Positions 39,996-49,227 of a stretch of 64,000 nt of DNA are shown piece after piece. The stretch is from contig CBDCUP010000003.1 in the NCBI GenBank assembly GCA_965222655.1, forward strand, positions 434,001 through 498,000. Reading direction: 5' to 3'. Source of the DNA: CAUZIZ01 sp965222655 (GTDB lineage: Bacteria; Acidobacteriota; UBA6911; RPQK01; JAJDTT01). The translations under genes were made by a program, and so were the position numbers. The notes beneath the pieces were generated by a model. The model was given only the letters and a program-made list of their open reading frames with translations, did no database searches and was not told the DNA's origin. Position 1 is the first letter of the stretch. Every line of letters starts with the position of its first letter.

Positions 39996-40407
39996 TGCAG
40001 CTCCCTATTGGTGCAGTATAGAACAGACGCTGGTCTAAGAAATCCTTTCTAAGCTGGTCATCGCTTGTGGAGAATGCGACTCTCTAGGGATGCCTCGATT
40101 GCTCTCTGATCCCGAGATCGAGGTGAAAATTGTGCCCATTTCTGTGCCCTGCGGACTCCAAGAGTGGGGTGATTCGAAGCTGTAGTGCCCCTGGAGAGTG
40201 ACGGGTCACACTGAGGCCGGGAAGTGGAGGCGTGTGTGGTGATCACCTGACCTGAAAAGAATGGGTCGCCTTTTCGAGAAACAAGGACAAGGATGGCAGT
40301 TTCAAGCACACGACCAGCTTCGCAGCGAACGACATTCCGAGTGTCAGCGGAAAAGGCGGATTGAATTCCGCCTATCCTTCGATTTCTATATATGCCGTCC
40401 CCTGACA

Positions 40408-40511
40408 TTGCCCTTCCAGACCCAACGATCTAGTATTCTATTCGGTACAAAGGTTCCCCTGTAGTCGGGAGGCCCGCTTTGGTAGGCCAGCCCATTGGCA
40501 TGTGCCGCTGA
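40408..40511 (+). promoter_or_regulatory. Orphan kinase-gene promoter and leader, copy 3
   Basis: TTGCCC (40408-40413), 17-base spacer, TAGTAT (40431-40436), GGGAGG before TTG at 40479; the TTG frame reads M-V-G-Q-P-I-G-M-C-R then stop, a mutated version of the kinase start MIGQTLSHY. It lies 57 bases upstream of the penicillin acylase start with no terminator between, so this borrowed promoter could now drive that gene. The rest of 39996-40567 shows no gene. Confidence 0.65.
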
Positions 40512-40567
40512 AGAAAGGCCAATTCTGTCACCGGAGTAGTCCTCCCGTTTTTTGAGACGAGGGCAGG

Positions 40568-43060
40568 ATGAGCTATAGGATTCTTTTCGCGTTCGCCGCC
40601 GTTCTTGCCTTCGTTGTCTTCTTTTCCCCGGTTCGATCCCAAGAGCCCGGGCAGACGTCCTCCACTGTTTACGGGAAGCTCGATGGGCTGGTGGCCACCG
40701 TTCGGGTGGTGCGGGATTCTGACGGGGTGCCCCATATCTTCGCCGAGAACGATCACGACGCAGCATTTATGGTGGGATATCTTCATGCCCAAGACCGCTT
40801 GTTCTCAATGGACCGGTTTCGCCGATTCTTCAGCGGGACCTTGGCCGAGCTAGTGGGGGAGTCCGCATTGGAGGGAGACATTCAGATGCGTACCCTCGGT
40901 TTGAGACGATCGGGTGAGGCCTCGTGGGAAGCCTCCTCACCCGTCCTGAAGGATCTAATACAAGCTTATTCAGATGGGATCAATACCTACCTGGACGATC
41001 CGAGTCGCCCTTTGCCTCCCGAATATACCGCCCTGGAGCTGACGGGCATCCCTCCCTGGACACCCATCGACACCCTGACGCTGGCCCAGGGTCTAGTGTT
41101 TGGGCGCTCCTTTACTTCGGACATTCCTCTGACCCTTGCCCTTGAGGCCCATGAGGCTGCGGGACAAGAGTTGGGATTCGATGGGACCGCACTGTTTTAC
41201 CAAGATCTTTTTCGAGTTGCTCCCTTTGACACCACCCTATCGATCCCCAGTGCCTCTACCGATGCTGACGAGAGTTCTTCTCAATCGGGATCCAGGGTCT
41301 TTCCCGGATCAAACCTGAGGCTTCGTGATGCGATCAAACCCGAGACCCTGGAGCTGGCTCGACGTTACAGGGAAGCGGTGCGTAGAGTCCCCTGGCTGGA
41401 TCGAGTCTTCAGCCGGGACCGATCCGGCACCGGCAGTAACTGGTGGGTTATCGGCGGAGATCATACGGAATCAGGCAACGTGATGCTGGCCAACGATCCC
41501 CACCTGAGCTTGGGGATTGGGAGTGGCTTTTACGAGACCCATTTTGTTGTCTCCGACGACCCCAATTTCGGTCCCATGAATGTCACTGGAGTCTCTTTTG
41601 CCGGGGCACCCTTCATCGTCCAGGGTTGTAACGAGCGGATCTGTTGGGGAAGCACCACCAATCCGCTGGATGTGACCGACACCTTCGAGGAAGAGCTGGT
41701 TGTGGATCTGATCCGGCAGATTCCGACCCACACGCTGTTTGAGGGCGAGAGGGAGCCCCTCGTCGTGATTCCCCAGACTTACCGAGTCAACCAAGTCGGC
41801 AACGGGACCCCGGATGATCTTGAGACGGCCAATGTGGGGAACCTCAGCGGCGGGCTGACCTTCCTGGTGCCCCGGCGCAATATGGGACCCATTGTCTCGG
41901 TAGACCTTTCCCAGTTCCCCAAGGTCACGGCACTCAGCGTTCAGTATTCGGGTTTCTCCGCAACCCGCGAGGCCGAGGCCTTTTTTCGTTGGTCACGTGC
42001 ACGCAATCTCGAGGATTTCAAGGAGGCACTCCCCTACCTCGACGCCACTTCCCAGAACTTGGCTTATGCTGATGTTGAGGGGAATATCGCCTATTTCACG
42101 GACAGCGAAATACCGCTGCGGGAGGACCTGCAGTCGGGCCAGGTGGATGGCTTGCCCCCGTTCTTCATCCGCAGCGGAAACCACCAGTTCCAGAACGAGT
42201 GGCTGCCACTGGAAAACCCACAGTTACATCAGGTCTTGGACTTCGAGCTGCTGCCTCTGGAAGAGATGCCTCAGCTCATCAATCCGGGCCAGGGCTACCT
42301 GCTTAACGCAAACAACGACCCAGTGGGAACGACCCTGGACAACGATCTCTTCAACCAAACGCGAAAAGGTGGCGGCATCTACTACCTGAACCTGGGCTAC
42401 GCGAGTCTTCGTGCGGGGAGAATCAGGCACTTGATTGAACAACAGCTAGCGGACGGGGGGAAGTTCTCGCTGGACGATATGATCCGCCTCCAGAGCGACA
42501 ACCAGCTGCTCGATGCAGAGGTTTTCACGCCCCATCTCTCGAGGGCTTTTGCCAACGCCCAGGATGAAGCAGCTCCTCCTCTTCTGGCCGCATTGGCAGC
42601 GGATGCGGGAGTGTCCGAGGCGATGGGACGATTCGCCAGTTGGAACTTCACGACTCCCACGGGTATTCAGGAGGGCTACGACCCTGGAGATGAACCAGAC
42701 AAGCTGCCCGAGCCCAGTCCCGAGGAAATTGGGAACAGCGTTGCTGCAACTATCTACAGTGTCTGGAGAGGGCAGATCGTACTGAACGTATTGGATGCCA
42801 CTTTAGAACGGATGGGACTCAGTGAGTTCCATCCGGACAGCGAGCGCTCACTGTCGGCGCTGAGGAATCTGCTCGATCATTTTCCCACGAATCAGGGTGT
42901 CGGAGCCTCTGGAGTAAACTTCTTCCAAGTGGAGGGAATTGACTCACCAGAAAACGCCCGGGATTTCCTGATCTTGAAGAGCCTGGATGACGCCTTGGAT
43001 TTCCTCGCCAGTGATTCCTTCGCTCCCGCCTATGGAAGGTCAACCGACCAGGAGGATTAG
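40568..43060 (+). pseudogene. N-terminal half of a penicillin acylase family protein, cut by a MITE
   Basis: Ntn-hydrolase family that cleaves amides of acyl side chains (penicillins, acyl-homoserine lactones and others). Signal peptide at the start (ILFAFAAVLAFVVFFSPVRS), alpha-subunit motif VRVVRDSDGVPHIFAENDHD, then the autocatalytic cleavage site GTG|SNWWVIGG, so Ser290 is the predicted N-terminal nucleophile of the beta subunit, followed by ANDPHLSLGIGSGFYETHFV. The frame ends DQED then TAG, where the stop is created by the junction with the 317-bp MITE at 43060. The true continuation EDYRWGRLHRIV lies at 35731 on the other strand. Missing that part of the beta subunit, the product is probably inactive. 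Confidence 0.92.
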
Positions 43061-43376
43061 GTTCATCCGGTAAATGGGGAGGTGCCGCCAGTCAAAGGCA
43101 GGCCATGGAAACTGCCGCACTATGCAAACCGTGGAAAAACAAGTAGTTCTAGAGGAGAACTGGCAAGTGCTCGCAGTTGTTTTTCCACCGTTCGCACAGC
43201 GCTTGGAAAACTCCGTATCACGGGCTTGCTGGCCCGGTTCGATGTCGCTCGGAGTTTTCCACAGTTCCCACGGCCTCTGCTACTGCAGCCGACTATATGG
43301 ACAAGCGAACGGGGAGCAGATTTGGGATCCGGAAGGTGCCAACCACGTCCCCACCTCCCCATTTACCGGATGACCC
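43060..43376 (+). mobile_element. 317-bp MITE, copy 2
   Basis: Begins GGTTCATCCGGTAAATGGGG and ends with its reverse complement. Two strong internal stem pairs: GTGGAAAAACAA (43131-43142) with TTGTTTTTCCAC (43177-43188), and TGGAAAACTCCG (43204-43215) with CGGAGTTTTCCA (43250-43261). Preceded by GAGGATTA (43052-43059). Followed after only AGTTA by copy 3. Confidence 0.92.
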
Positions 43377-43381
43377 AGTTA

Positions 43382-43698
43382 GGTTCATCCGGTAAATGGG
43401 GAGGTGCCGCCAGTCAAAGGTAGGCCATGGAAACTGCCGCACTATGCAAACCGTGGAAAAACAACTAGTTCTGGAGGAGAACTGGCAAGTGCTCGCAGTT
43501 GTTTTTCCACCGTTCGCACAGCGCTTGGAAAACTCCGTATCACGGGCTTGCTGGCCCGCTTCGATGTCGCTCGGAGTTTTCCACAGTTCCCACGGCCTCT
43601 GCTACTGCAGCCGACTATATGGACAAGCGAACGGGGAGCAGATTTGGGATCCGGAAGGTGCCAACCACGTCCCCACCTCCCCATTTACCGGATGACCC
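43382..43698 (+). mobile_element. 317-bp MITE, copy 3
   Basis: Differs from copy 2 at only a few positions (for example ACTAG for AGTAG after the first stem). Its right neighbour TCCATACA starts the surviving nrfA coding sequence; its left neighbour is the 5-base AGTTA shared with copy 2. No matching 8-bp duplication, so its original left flank has been exchanged. Confidence 0.92.
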
Positions 43699-45025
43699 TC
43701 CATACATCCGTCTCGTGGAGGTGAGCGAGGACGATACCGATCCGAAAAAGTGGGGTGTGAATTGGCCCAGGCAGTTCGAGTCATACCGGTTGACGGCTCT
43801 CGCTACCCGGACTCGTTTTGGAGGCCACGGCGGCAGCGAGGCCCTTCCGGAAGAGAAGATCAAACGTGATCCGTGGCTCAAGCGGATGTTTCTAGGTTAC
43901 GCGTTTTCGATCGATTACCGGGACCGCCGGGGACACGCCTACATGCTCTATGACCAGGAACAAACCAAGCGATTGACGAAGCCCCAATCCGGCTCGTGTT
44001 TGCACTGTCACGCTTCCATTATGCCTCTCTACCGGGAACTAGGCGGAGGCGACGCCATGGCTGGATTCGAGAAGACCCACCAGATGTCGTACCAGGAACT
44101 GAGCGCAATGCTGCACGAAAGAGGACATGCTCACCCTGTTTCCTGTGTGGACTGTCATGAGCCGGACACACTGAAGCTGCGAGTGACGCGACCAGGATTT
44201 ATCAAGGGAATCCAGGCGCTGGCCGAGTCCGAAGCTCCCTTACCGCAGATGCTATCAATCGAGCGGTGGCGTGCTTCGAATCGAGAAGAGCCCTACGATC
44301 CAAACGCCCTTGCCACGCGCACGGAAATGAGGTCCTTCGTTTGTGGTCAGTGCCACGTCGAGTACTACTGTGGCAGCGCAATGCCGCTAGAATTCCCCTG
44401 GAGCAGAGGCCTTCGTGTCGAGGATGAAGAAGCGCATTGGAACGCAACCACCCTACCCAACGGATCACGATTCTACGACTACAAGCACGGCGAGACCGGG
44501 GCGGAGATCCTCAAGTCCCAGCATCCCGAGTTCGAGTTGTGGTCGCAGGGTATTCATTCTCGATCCGGCGTTGCCTGCGCCGATTGTCACATGCCATACC
44601 AGCGGGACGGGGCCACGAAGGTTTCCGACCACTGGGTGCGGAGTCCACTACTGAATGTGAACCGCGCTTGTCAGACCTGCCACCATATCGAGGAACAAGA
44701 GATACTTGCCCGTGTAGATGCCATTCAGGATCGCAACTTCGATCTCCTCCAACGCGCAGGCCAGGCACTGATGGATCAACTTGACGCGATCCAGGCCGCG
44801 AAGGGGGCAGGCGCTACCGATCCAGAGCTACAAGAAGCACTCGAATTCCAGCGCAAGGCGCAGTGGCGTTTGGACTTTATCGCCGCAGAAAACTCTATGG
44901 GATTTCACGCCCCACAGGAGGCAGCGCGTATCCTCGGTGAGGCGATTGACTATGCCCGACAGGGCCAAGTAGTCGCGCTCAAGGCGAAGGGCTCTGCTGG
45001 GTCAGGAGAGCGCCGCTCCTGGTGA
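43699..45025 (+). pseudogene. nrfA: Cytochrome c nitrite reductase NrfA, 5' end removed by MITE
   Basis: Pentahaem ammonia-forming nitrite reductase (c552). The remaining 441 residues start PYIRLVEVSEDDTDPKKWGV and include YGFSIDYR-type AFSIDYRDRRGHAYML, five haem sites CLHCH, CVDCH, CGQCH, CADCH, CQTCH, the FVCGQCHVEYYCG calcium/active-site stretch and the IHSRSGVACADCHMPYQRDG distal-histidine region. The catalytic first haem is CxxCH rather than the CxxCK of E. coli, as known in some lineages. The signal peptide and about 50-60 N-terminal residues are missing. An in-frame start exists inside the MITE but gives no signal peptide, so haem loading in the periplasm is impossible. No nrfH seen. 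Confidence 0.9.
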
Positions 45026-45074
45026 TGACTCCAGAAAACCGACCGCTCTTACAGCGATGTTTCCGATCCCGATC

Positions 45075-45284
45075 CTACACTAGGCTGACCACATCGATGG
45101 CTGAAACGGCAAATGGGTTAAAGTTAGAATCTGGGTTCTGAAGAGTAGCCGCCACGCTCAACGAGCAGGAAACAAATCCCGGATTCTCCAAGTCGTTCAC
45201 AAACGGGTCTACGAAGCTCTGGCACTGTTCGAAAGGGCCGAGCATAAAGTCCACGTCGCTACTCGATATCTGTGTGTGAATCCG
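45075..45284 (-). pseudogene. Unidentified C-terminal coding scrap
   Basis: The minus frame reads RIHTQISSSDVDFMLGPFEQ, CQSFVDPFVNDLENPGFVSC, SLSVAATLQNPDSNF and VSAIDVVSLV then stop: good protein-like composition without a start. It lies just inside the right end of the island. I do not recognise the family. The remaining parts of 45026-45403 hold no gene. Confidence 0.3.
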
Positions 45285-45403
45285 TGTGAGAAAATCTCTC
45301 CAAAATCGGCCAAAGGGTGGAGAATTGGCTAAAATCGGAAAAAGCTAACTGACTCTCTTTTCACAACTTACTGAAAATGAGGAGGTTGTGAAACCAGGGA
45401 GTT

Positions 45404-45456
45404 CTGCTTTGCAAGCAGGGGGTCAGCGGTTCGAATCCGCTTACCTCCACCAATCT
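45404..45456 (+). repeat. Right attachment repeat (attR), tRNA-Ala 3' fragment
   Basis: Exact copy of 9009-9061: anticodon stem, T arm, acceptor 3' strand, CCA and AATCT. The 5' half of the tRNA is absent. Chromosomal genes resume at once on the right. Confidence 0.85.
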
Positions 45457-45481
45457 ATCGAAGGTTGAGAGCACCACCGCT

Positions 45482-46906
45482 TTAAGGCTTCGTGAAGCTG
45501 TACAGCGCCTCTTCGGTCCTAACGTAGATCCGGCCATCGGCTATGACGGGACTGGCCATGATGCGCTCGCCTAGGTCGTGGGAGGAGAGAATCTCCCAGT
45601 TGGAACCTGCTTTCAGGACTGTGAGTACGCCACGTTCGCTGGCCAGGTAGACCTTGCCATCACCGGCCACGGGCGAGGCGAAATAGTTTCCTTGTCCGGT
45701 GACGCGACCCTGCTTCAACAGCTTGCCTGACTTGGCGTCCAGACTGGTTACGATCCCCCCTTTCTTGACCATGTAGACCACCCTACGGTAGAGCACCGGG
45801 CTGGTCACATAGGGAACGCCCCGAGGATAGTGCCATAGCGTGTTGGTACTGGTAAGATCCCCCTGGCCCCCAGGGCGTACCGCCAGAATGGCGTTGCGGG
45901 CGAGCTCGAATACCTGGGCGTACTTCTCCCATTCGAGCTGGTTGATCCCCCCGTCCTGGTCCAGGTCAATGATGGAGAGTCTCCCCTTGACCTCTCCTTC
46001 GGGTAACTCCTCCCGGGACACGATCGTATTGCCATCCTTGTCCCATTGTTGGCTGGCCGTGGACCAGTCCGACATGGAGATCCTGGAATTGGTGTCCCCA
46101 CCCGGGGACCAGGAGGCCACGAAGAGCCGATCCCGACCTAGAACGGGGGTGGGATTGACGATACGAGCGAGGCCATTGATCCACCAGAGGTTCCTTCCGC
46201 TGTGCGAGTCGTAGGCTGTCAGCTGCAGCGCTCCCGCCACGATGACCGCTTCCTGTCCTTCCGACTTCCAGACGACGGGAGTGGAATAGCTTCGAGTGTG
46301 ACCGGGCCTGGGAGTCTCCCAGACTGTCTTGCCGCTGAGCTTGTTAACGGCGATCAGGAAGCTGCCGCTATCATGGTCCTCGTTGAGGATCACTTTGTCA
46401 TCAACAAGGATGGGCGAGCTGGCTGCGCCAAAATCGTCGTGAAAAGGTCCGAGGCGTTTATCCCAGAGCAGATGCCCTTCCAGGTCGTAACAGACAAGCC
46501 CGTAGCTCCCGAAAAAGACGTAGACGCGCTCCCCATCGCTTGCCGGACTGGAAGAGGCGGGGCTTCCCATATCGTGGGTGCGCTCGATGTCTTCCACCTG
46601 GGTTACCCTTTTCCAGAGCCTCCTTCCGGTCTTCCGATCCAGGGCCACTGTCGCCAGCTGCCGCTCCTCGAATACACTCAGGAATATCCGATCCGCCGTA
46701 ACGCAGGGTGTGGAATGTCCAGCGGGGAGATCGGCCTTCCAGACTAGAGTCTGCCCGTCGCCCAGGTCTTCGGGAAGGGGTACACGATCCTGCGTTGGAA
46801 CCCCTCCGTCGCTCCGGAAGTAGACGTCGGGCTCGGCTGCCAGAGCTGGGCCAAGGGCCACCAGGAATATCAATACTGCGCTCTGCTTTCCGCCTGACAG
46901 TCTCAT
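45482..46906 (-). CDS. Secreted PQQ-type beta-propeller protein with an EF-hand insert
   Basis: I use the ATG at 46906 (MRLSGGKQSAVLIFLVALGP), which starts a signal peptide ending ALAAEPD, rather than the upstream start at 47020 that overlaps the neighbouring gene. Blades show the tryptophan-docking pattern (ALDRKTGRRLWKRV, AVNKLSGKTVWETP, AYDSHSGRNLWWING). Between blades is a pair of EF-hand-like loops (DKDGNTIVSREE and DLDQDGGINQLEWE) likely to bind calcium. These secreted quinoprotein-like propellers usually lack enzyme residues. It follows the lyase-like gene by 91 bases on the same strand, so probably one transcript; it directly abuts the island's attR. Confidence 0.85.
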   Translation of the reverse strand: MRLSGGKQSAVLIFLVALGPALAAEPDVYFRSDGGVPTQDRVPLPEDLGDGQTLVWKADLPAGHSTPCVTADRIFLSVFEERQLATVALDRKTGRRLWKRVTQVEDIERTHDMGSPASSSPASDGERVYVFFGSYGLVCYDLEGHLLWDKRLGPFHDDFGAASSPILVDDKVILNEDHDSGSFLIAVNKLSGKTVWETPRPGHTRSYSTPVVWKSEGQEAVIVAGALQLTAYDSHSGRNLWWINGLARIVNPTPVLGRDRLFVASWSPGGDTNSRISMSDWSTASQQWDKDGNTIVSREELPEGEVKGRLSIIDLDQDGGINQLEWEKYAQVFELARNAILAVRPGGQGDLTSTNTLWHYPRGVPYVTSPVLYRRVVYMVKKGGIVTSLDAKSGKLLKQGRVTGQGNYFASPVAGDGKVYLASERGVLTVLKAGSNWEILSSHDLGERIMASPVIADGRIYVRTEEALYSFTKP

Positions 46907-46997
46907 AGGGACACCTTTCCGGGGCGGTTCGGCCTCGATCGATTCCTGGGAATCAACCTGATTTGGGACGGAGTAGTCGTCGTACTCTTTCGCCTTT

Positions 46998-48845
46998 TCA
47001 TCGACCCCAGGGAAACACAAATGTCGGCTGGTTTACGTAACGCTTCATCCGAATCGACAGACGGGCTCCCGATCCGGCGCTCAAGTAAACCCTGAATTGC
47101 GAGTCTCCCACCTCAACCTGCTGGTCGCCAACTGTGACAGTCACCGCATCGTGCTCGGCGTAGGCACCGGTTTGAACGATCAGCTTGCGGCCACTCACCG
47201 GGTTCGTATTGACCAACAGCAGCGTGATGCCATCGGGACGAACCTGCTCCACCAGGGCGCCCACTCCTCGGGGCAACCCTGGTCGCCGCTTTTCGATATC
47301 GAAGTAACGTACCTGCGCGTGGAGAACGTTGCCACCGCTACCCGGGTCGTTTGCTCCCAACATAAGGTTTATCAGGCTGCTTACCGAAGTCACCACCGGC
47401 ATGCCTGATGAGGGTCTGGTGTCCACCGTCTGCGAGTCCCTCCGGACTTTTTCGACCTGCCTGCGGATCACGTCGAGGTCGTTTGCGATTGCTTCCATGG
47501 GAAAGGCCGGAGCTTCACCCTGCAGGTACCGCACCCAGGGTTCCTCGGTGACGCGTGGTAGGTCGGAAGGCTTCAGCGTCCAGGTGTAGATGTCCGTCAG
47601 CTCCGGCAGGGACCAGAAATTGACGTTGCCACCGCCTCGAAGGCTGTTATCGATATAGGCATACCAACCGTTGTCACCGTATTTGTGTGGGACCATCGGC
47701 TTGCCGTCGATAACCCGTTGTTGCGCGTACATGTTGTCGATCTGTTTCCTCAGCGTGTCGATATACTGGTGCTCGCCCGTCAGCAAGAACGCGATCCCAA
47801 AACCAACCCGTGCGCCCCGCATCACATAGTTGTTGCCCGGATTCTCAGAGCCGTCTTCCGAGTTGGGGCGGAAGTTCCAACCATATACCCCACCCCACCA
47901 CTTTCCGTCCCAAGTGCCACCAATGGATCCGTCAAGGCCGATGTTACTGGGCAGGTTGCCGCCGTTCCTCGCCGCTCTCTCCGCCCACCCATCGATGTAC
48001 TCAAGAATCCAATCGCGATACTTCTTTTCCCCTGTCAGCATGTAGGCAGTCATCGCCAGGTTGGTGGCCAGCATGTTTTGCGGGTGGTCGCCGCTCAAGT
48101 TGACGGTGTAGCCCATACGCGTCCAACGCTCGGTCCGCGGGGGTTGGCCCGGCCTGGGATCGTGCCGAGGACGAGGGTTCCCGCCCCAGTCGTATTCCGT
48201 CGCAGGCGTCAACAGCGGTCCGCGGCTGCCGTTGAAGAGACTACGAATGATTTTCTTCTCCGGGTCGTAGTTCGGAGCTCCGGGATCCTCGTTCATGTAG
48301 AACCCCGCAAAGCGACGAGCCCGCATCAGATACTGAGCGTCGTCCGGACAGGCGAGTCCGTACCAATACCAGGGAGCCATCGCCTCGCCGGTGTGTTCCC
48401 AGTCGAGCTGCGGGCAGAACTCCTTGTAAAGCATGCCTTCGCTTGCGGCTGCTACTAGCGGCTCACGAGCTTCGGTGTACTGGTCGAGATGTCCCTCCCA
48501 GATTTTCTTGTGAAGCGCCAGGACTTCCGGCGGACCTCCAAGCATGTACATGATAGGCAGGTCGCGGTAGGTCTCCGTGACGTCGTCAGCACCATCCATC
48601 GCGCCCCAGTTCGGCGTAATGCGCATCCATCCCCGATCGTCAACGTATCTGTCCGCTGCCAAGAATGCCGCTTCGCGGTTGGAATCGAGCAGTGCCCATT
48701 GGGCCAGCGCCCACGCTGGAGGAGCCATCGGCGTGTCGATCTCGATCGCCGGTTTTCCCAGGGTCAGGGGAACGCTCAAGAAGCCCAGGAGCAGCCAGAT
48801 CTTGGCGATGCCGTTCCCTATGCAGCTTCGCGCAGATGTGATCAT
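46998..48845 (-). CDS. Secreted protein, probable (alpha/alpha)-barrel carbohydrate-active enzyme
   Basis: Start chosen at the ATG at 48845 (MITSARSCIGNGIAKIWLLL), giving a signal peptide ending LTLGK; upstream in-frame starts lack one. About 615 residues. The body is rich in aromatic helix-loop motifs (EGMLYKEFCPQLDWEHTGEA, GLACPDDAQYLMRARRFAGF, TEYDWGGNPRPRHDP, NNYVMRGARVGFGIAFLLTG) as in (alpha/alpha) toroid lyases and unsaturated glucuronyl hydrolases. A beta-sandwich-like tail closes it (GALVEQVRPDGITLLLVNTN). No family could be named with certainty and no catalytic residues are claimed. The neighbourhood of sulfatase and sialidase-like genes suggests action on sulfated or acidic glycans. 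Confidence 0.6.
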   Translation of the reverse strand: MITSARSCIGNGIAKIWLLLGFLSVPLTLGKPAIEIDTPMAPPAWALAQWALLDSNREAAFLAADRYVDDRGWMRITPNWGAMDGADDVTETYRDLPIMYMLGGPPEVLALHKKIWEGHLDQYTEAREPLVAAASEGMLYKEFCPQLDWEHTGEAMAPWYWYGLACPDDAQYLMRARRFAGFYMNEDPGAPNYDPEKKIIRSLFNGSRGPLLTPATEYDWGGNPRPRHDPRPGQPPRTERWTRMGYTVNLSGDHPQNMLATNLAMTAYMLTGEKKYRDWILEYIDGWAERAARNGGNLPSNIGLDGSIGGTWDGKWWGGVYGWNFRPNSEDGSENPGNNYVMRGARVGFGIAFLLTGEHQYIDTLRKQIDNMYAQQRVIDGKPMVPHKYGDNGWYAYIDNSLRGGGNVNFWSLPELTDIYTWTLKPSDLPRVTEEPWVRYLQGEAPAFPMEAIANDLDVIRRQVEKVRRDSQTVDTRPSSGMPVVTSVSSLINLMLGANDPGSGGNVLHAQVRYFDIEKRRPGLPRGVGALVEQVRPDGITLLLVNTNPVSGRKLIVQTGAYAEHDAVTVTVGDQQVEVGDSQFRVYLSAGSGARLSIRMKRYVNQPTFVFPWGR

Positions 48846-49227
48846 GCCTTTCCCCTGTTTGTCATGAAGGAAGGCGTCAGATTTGAACGCCGTTAGCACC
48901 CTTCGCCGAATACTAAGTCCTCGGGAGAGTAAAGTCGAGAATTCACCGGACCGTCCATTGTGCTGCGTCCGGCCGGATTCCTTTATCGAAGCGATTTCCA
49001 CCAAGACTGCCAGCTGTTTGCGCTGCTACGGATGTCTGCGCTACCATTCCAACAGCTACGATCGGCAAGGGTGCCTGGGGGTTCTCGAGACGATCGGGAA
49101 CTCTGAGTGACGTCGCAAGCAATAGAGTCGGTCCGAGTCCACTTTTTTTGGCCGCCCCTTGTGGCGCCCGCTCCACCGATTCTCAAGCTGTGCTAAACGT
49201 AAGCTCAAACAAGGGACGAATTAGGAT
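48846..49227. other. Divergent intergenic region
   Basis: Lies between the oppositely oriented lyase-like and phosphoesterase genes, so it should hold both promoters. I see no clear -35/-10 pair, repeat or RNA. A GGATAT ribosome-site-like stretch precedes the ATG at 49228. Confidence 0.5.

Larger units (their letters stand above)
9009..45456. mobile_element. 36.4-kb genomic island integrated at tRNA-Ala(TGC)
   Basis: An exact 53-bp direct repeat (9009-9061 and 45404-45456), made of the anticodon stem, T arm, CCA end and four following bases of tRNA-Ala, bounds this segment. The tRNA is whole at the left end and only its 3' part remains at the right, the classical product of tyrosine-integrase insertion into a tRNA 3' end. 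Between the repeats lie nearly all of the window's pseudogenes, IS elements and mini-elements. No intact integrase was found, only a possible C-terminal remnant at 29099-29200, so the island now looks immobile or has lost its mobility genes. Confidence 0.8.

Noticed and set aside
43074..43373. 99-residue ORF present in all three 317-bp MITEs
   Set aside because: It runs straight through the terminal repeats and both internal stems, has opposite-strand twins of similar length, and no recognisable domain; a by-product of element conservation.
45404..45456. Second functional tRNA-Ala
   Set aside because: Only the 3' part is present; no 5' acceptor strand or D arm upstream.
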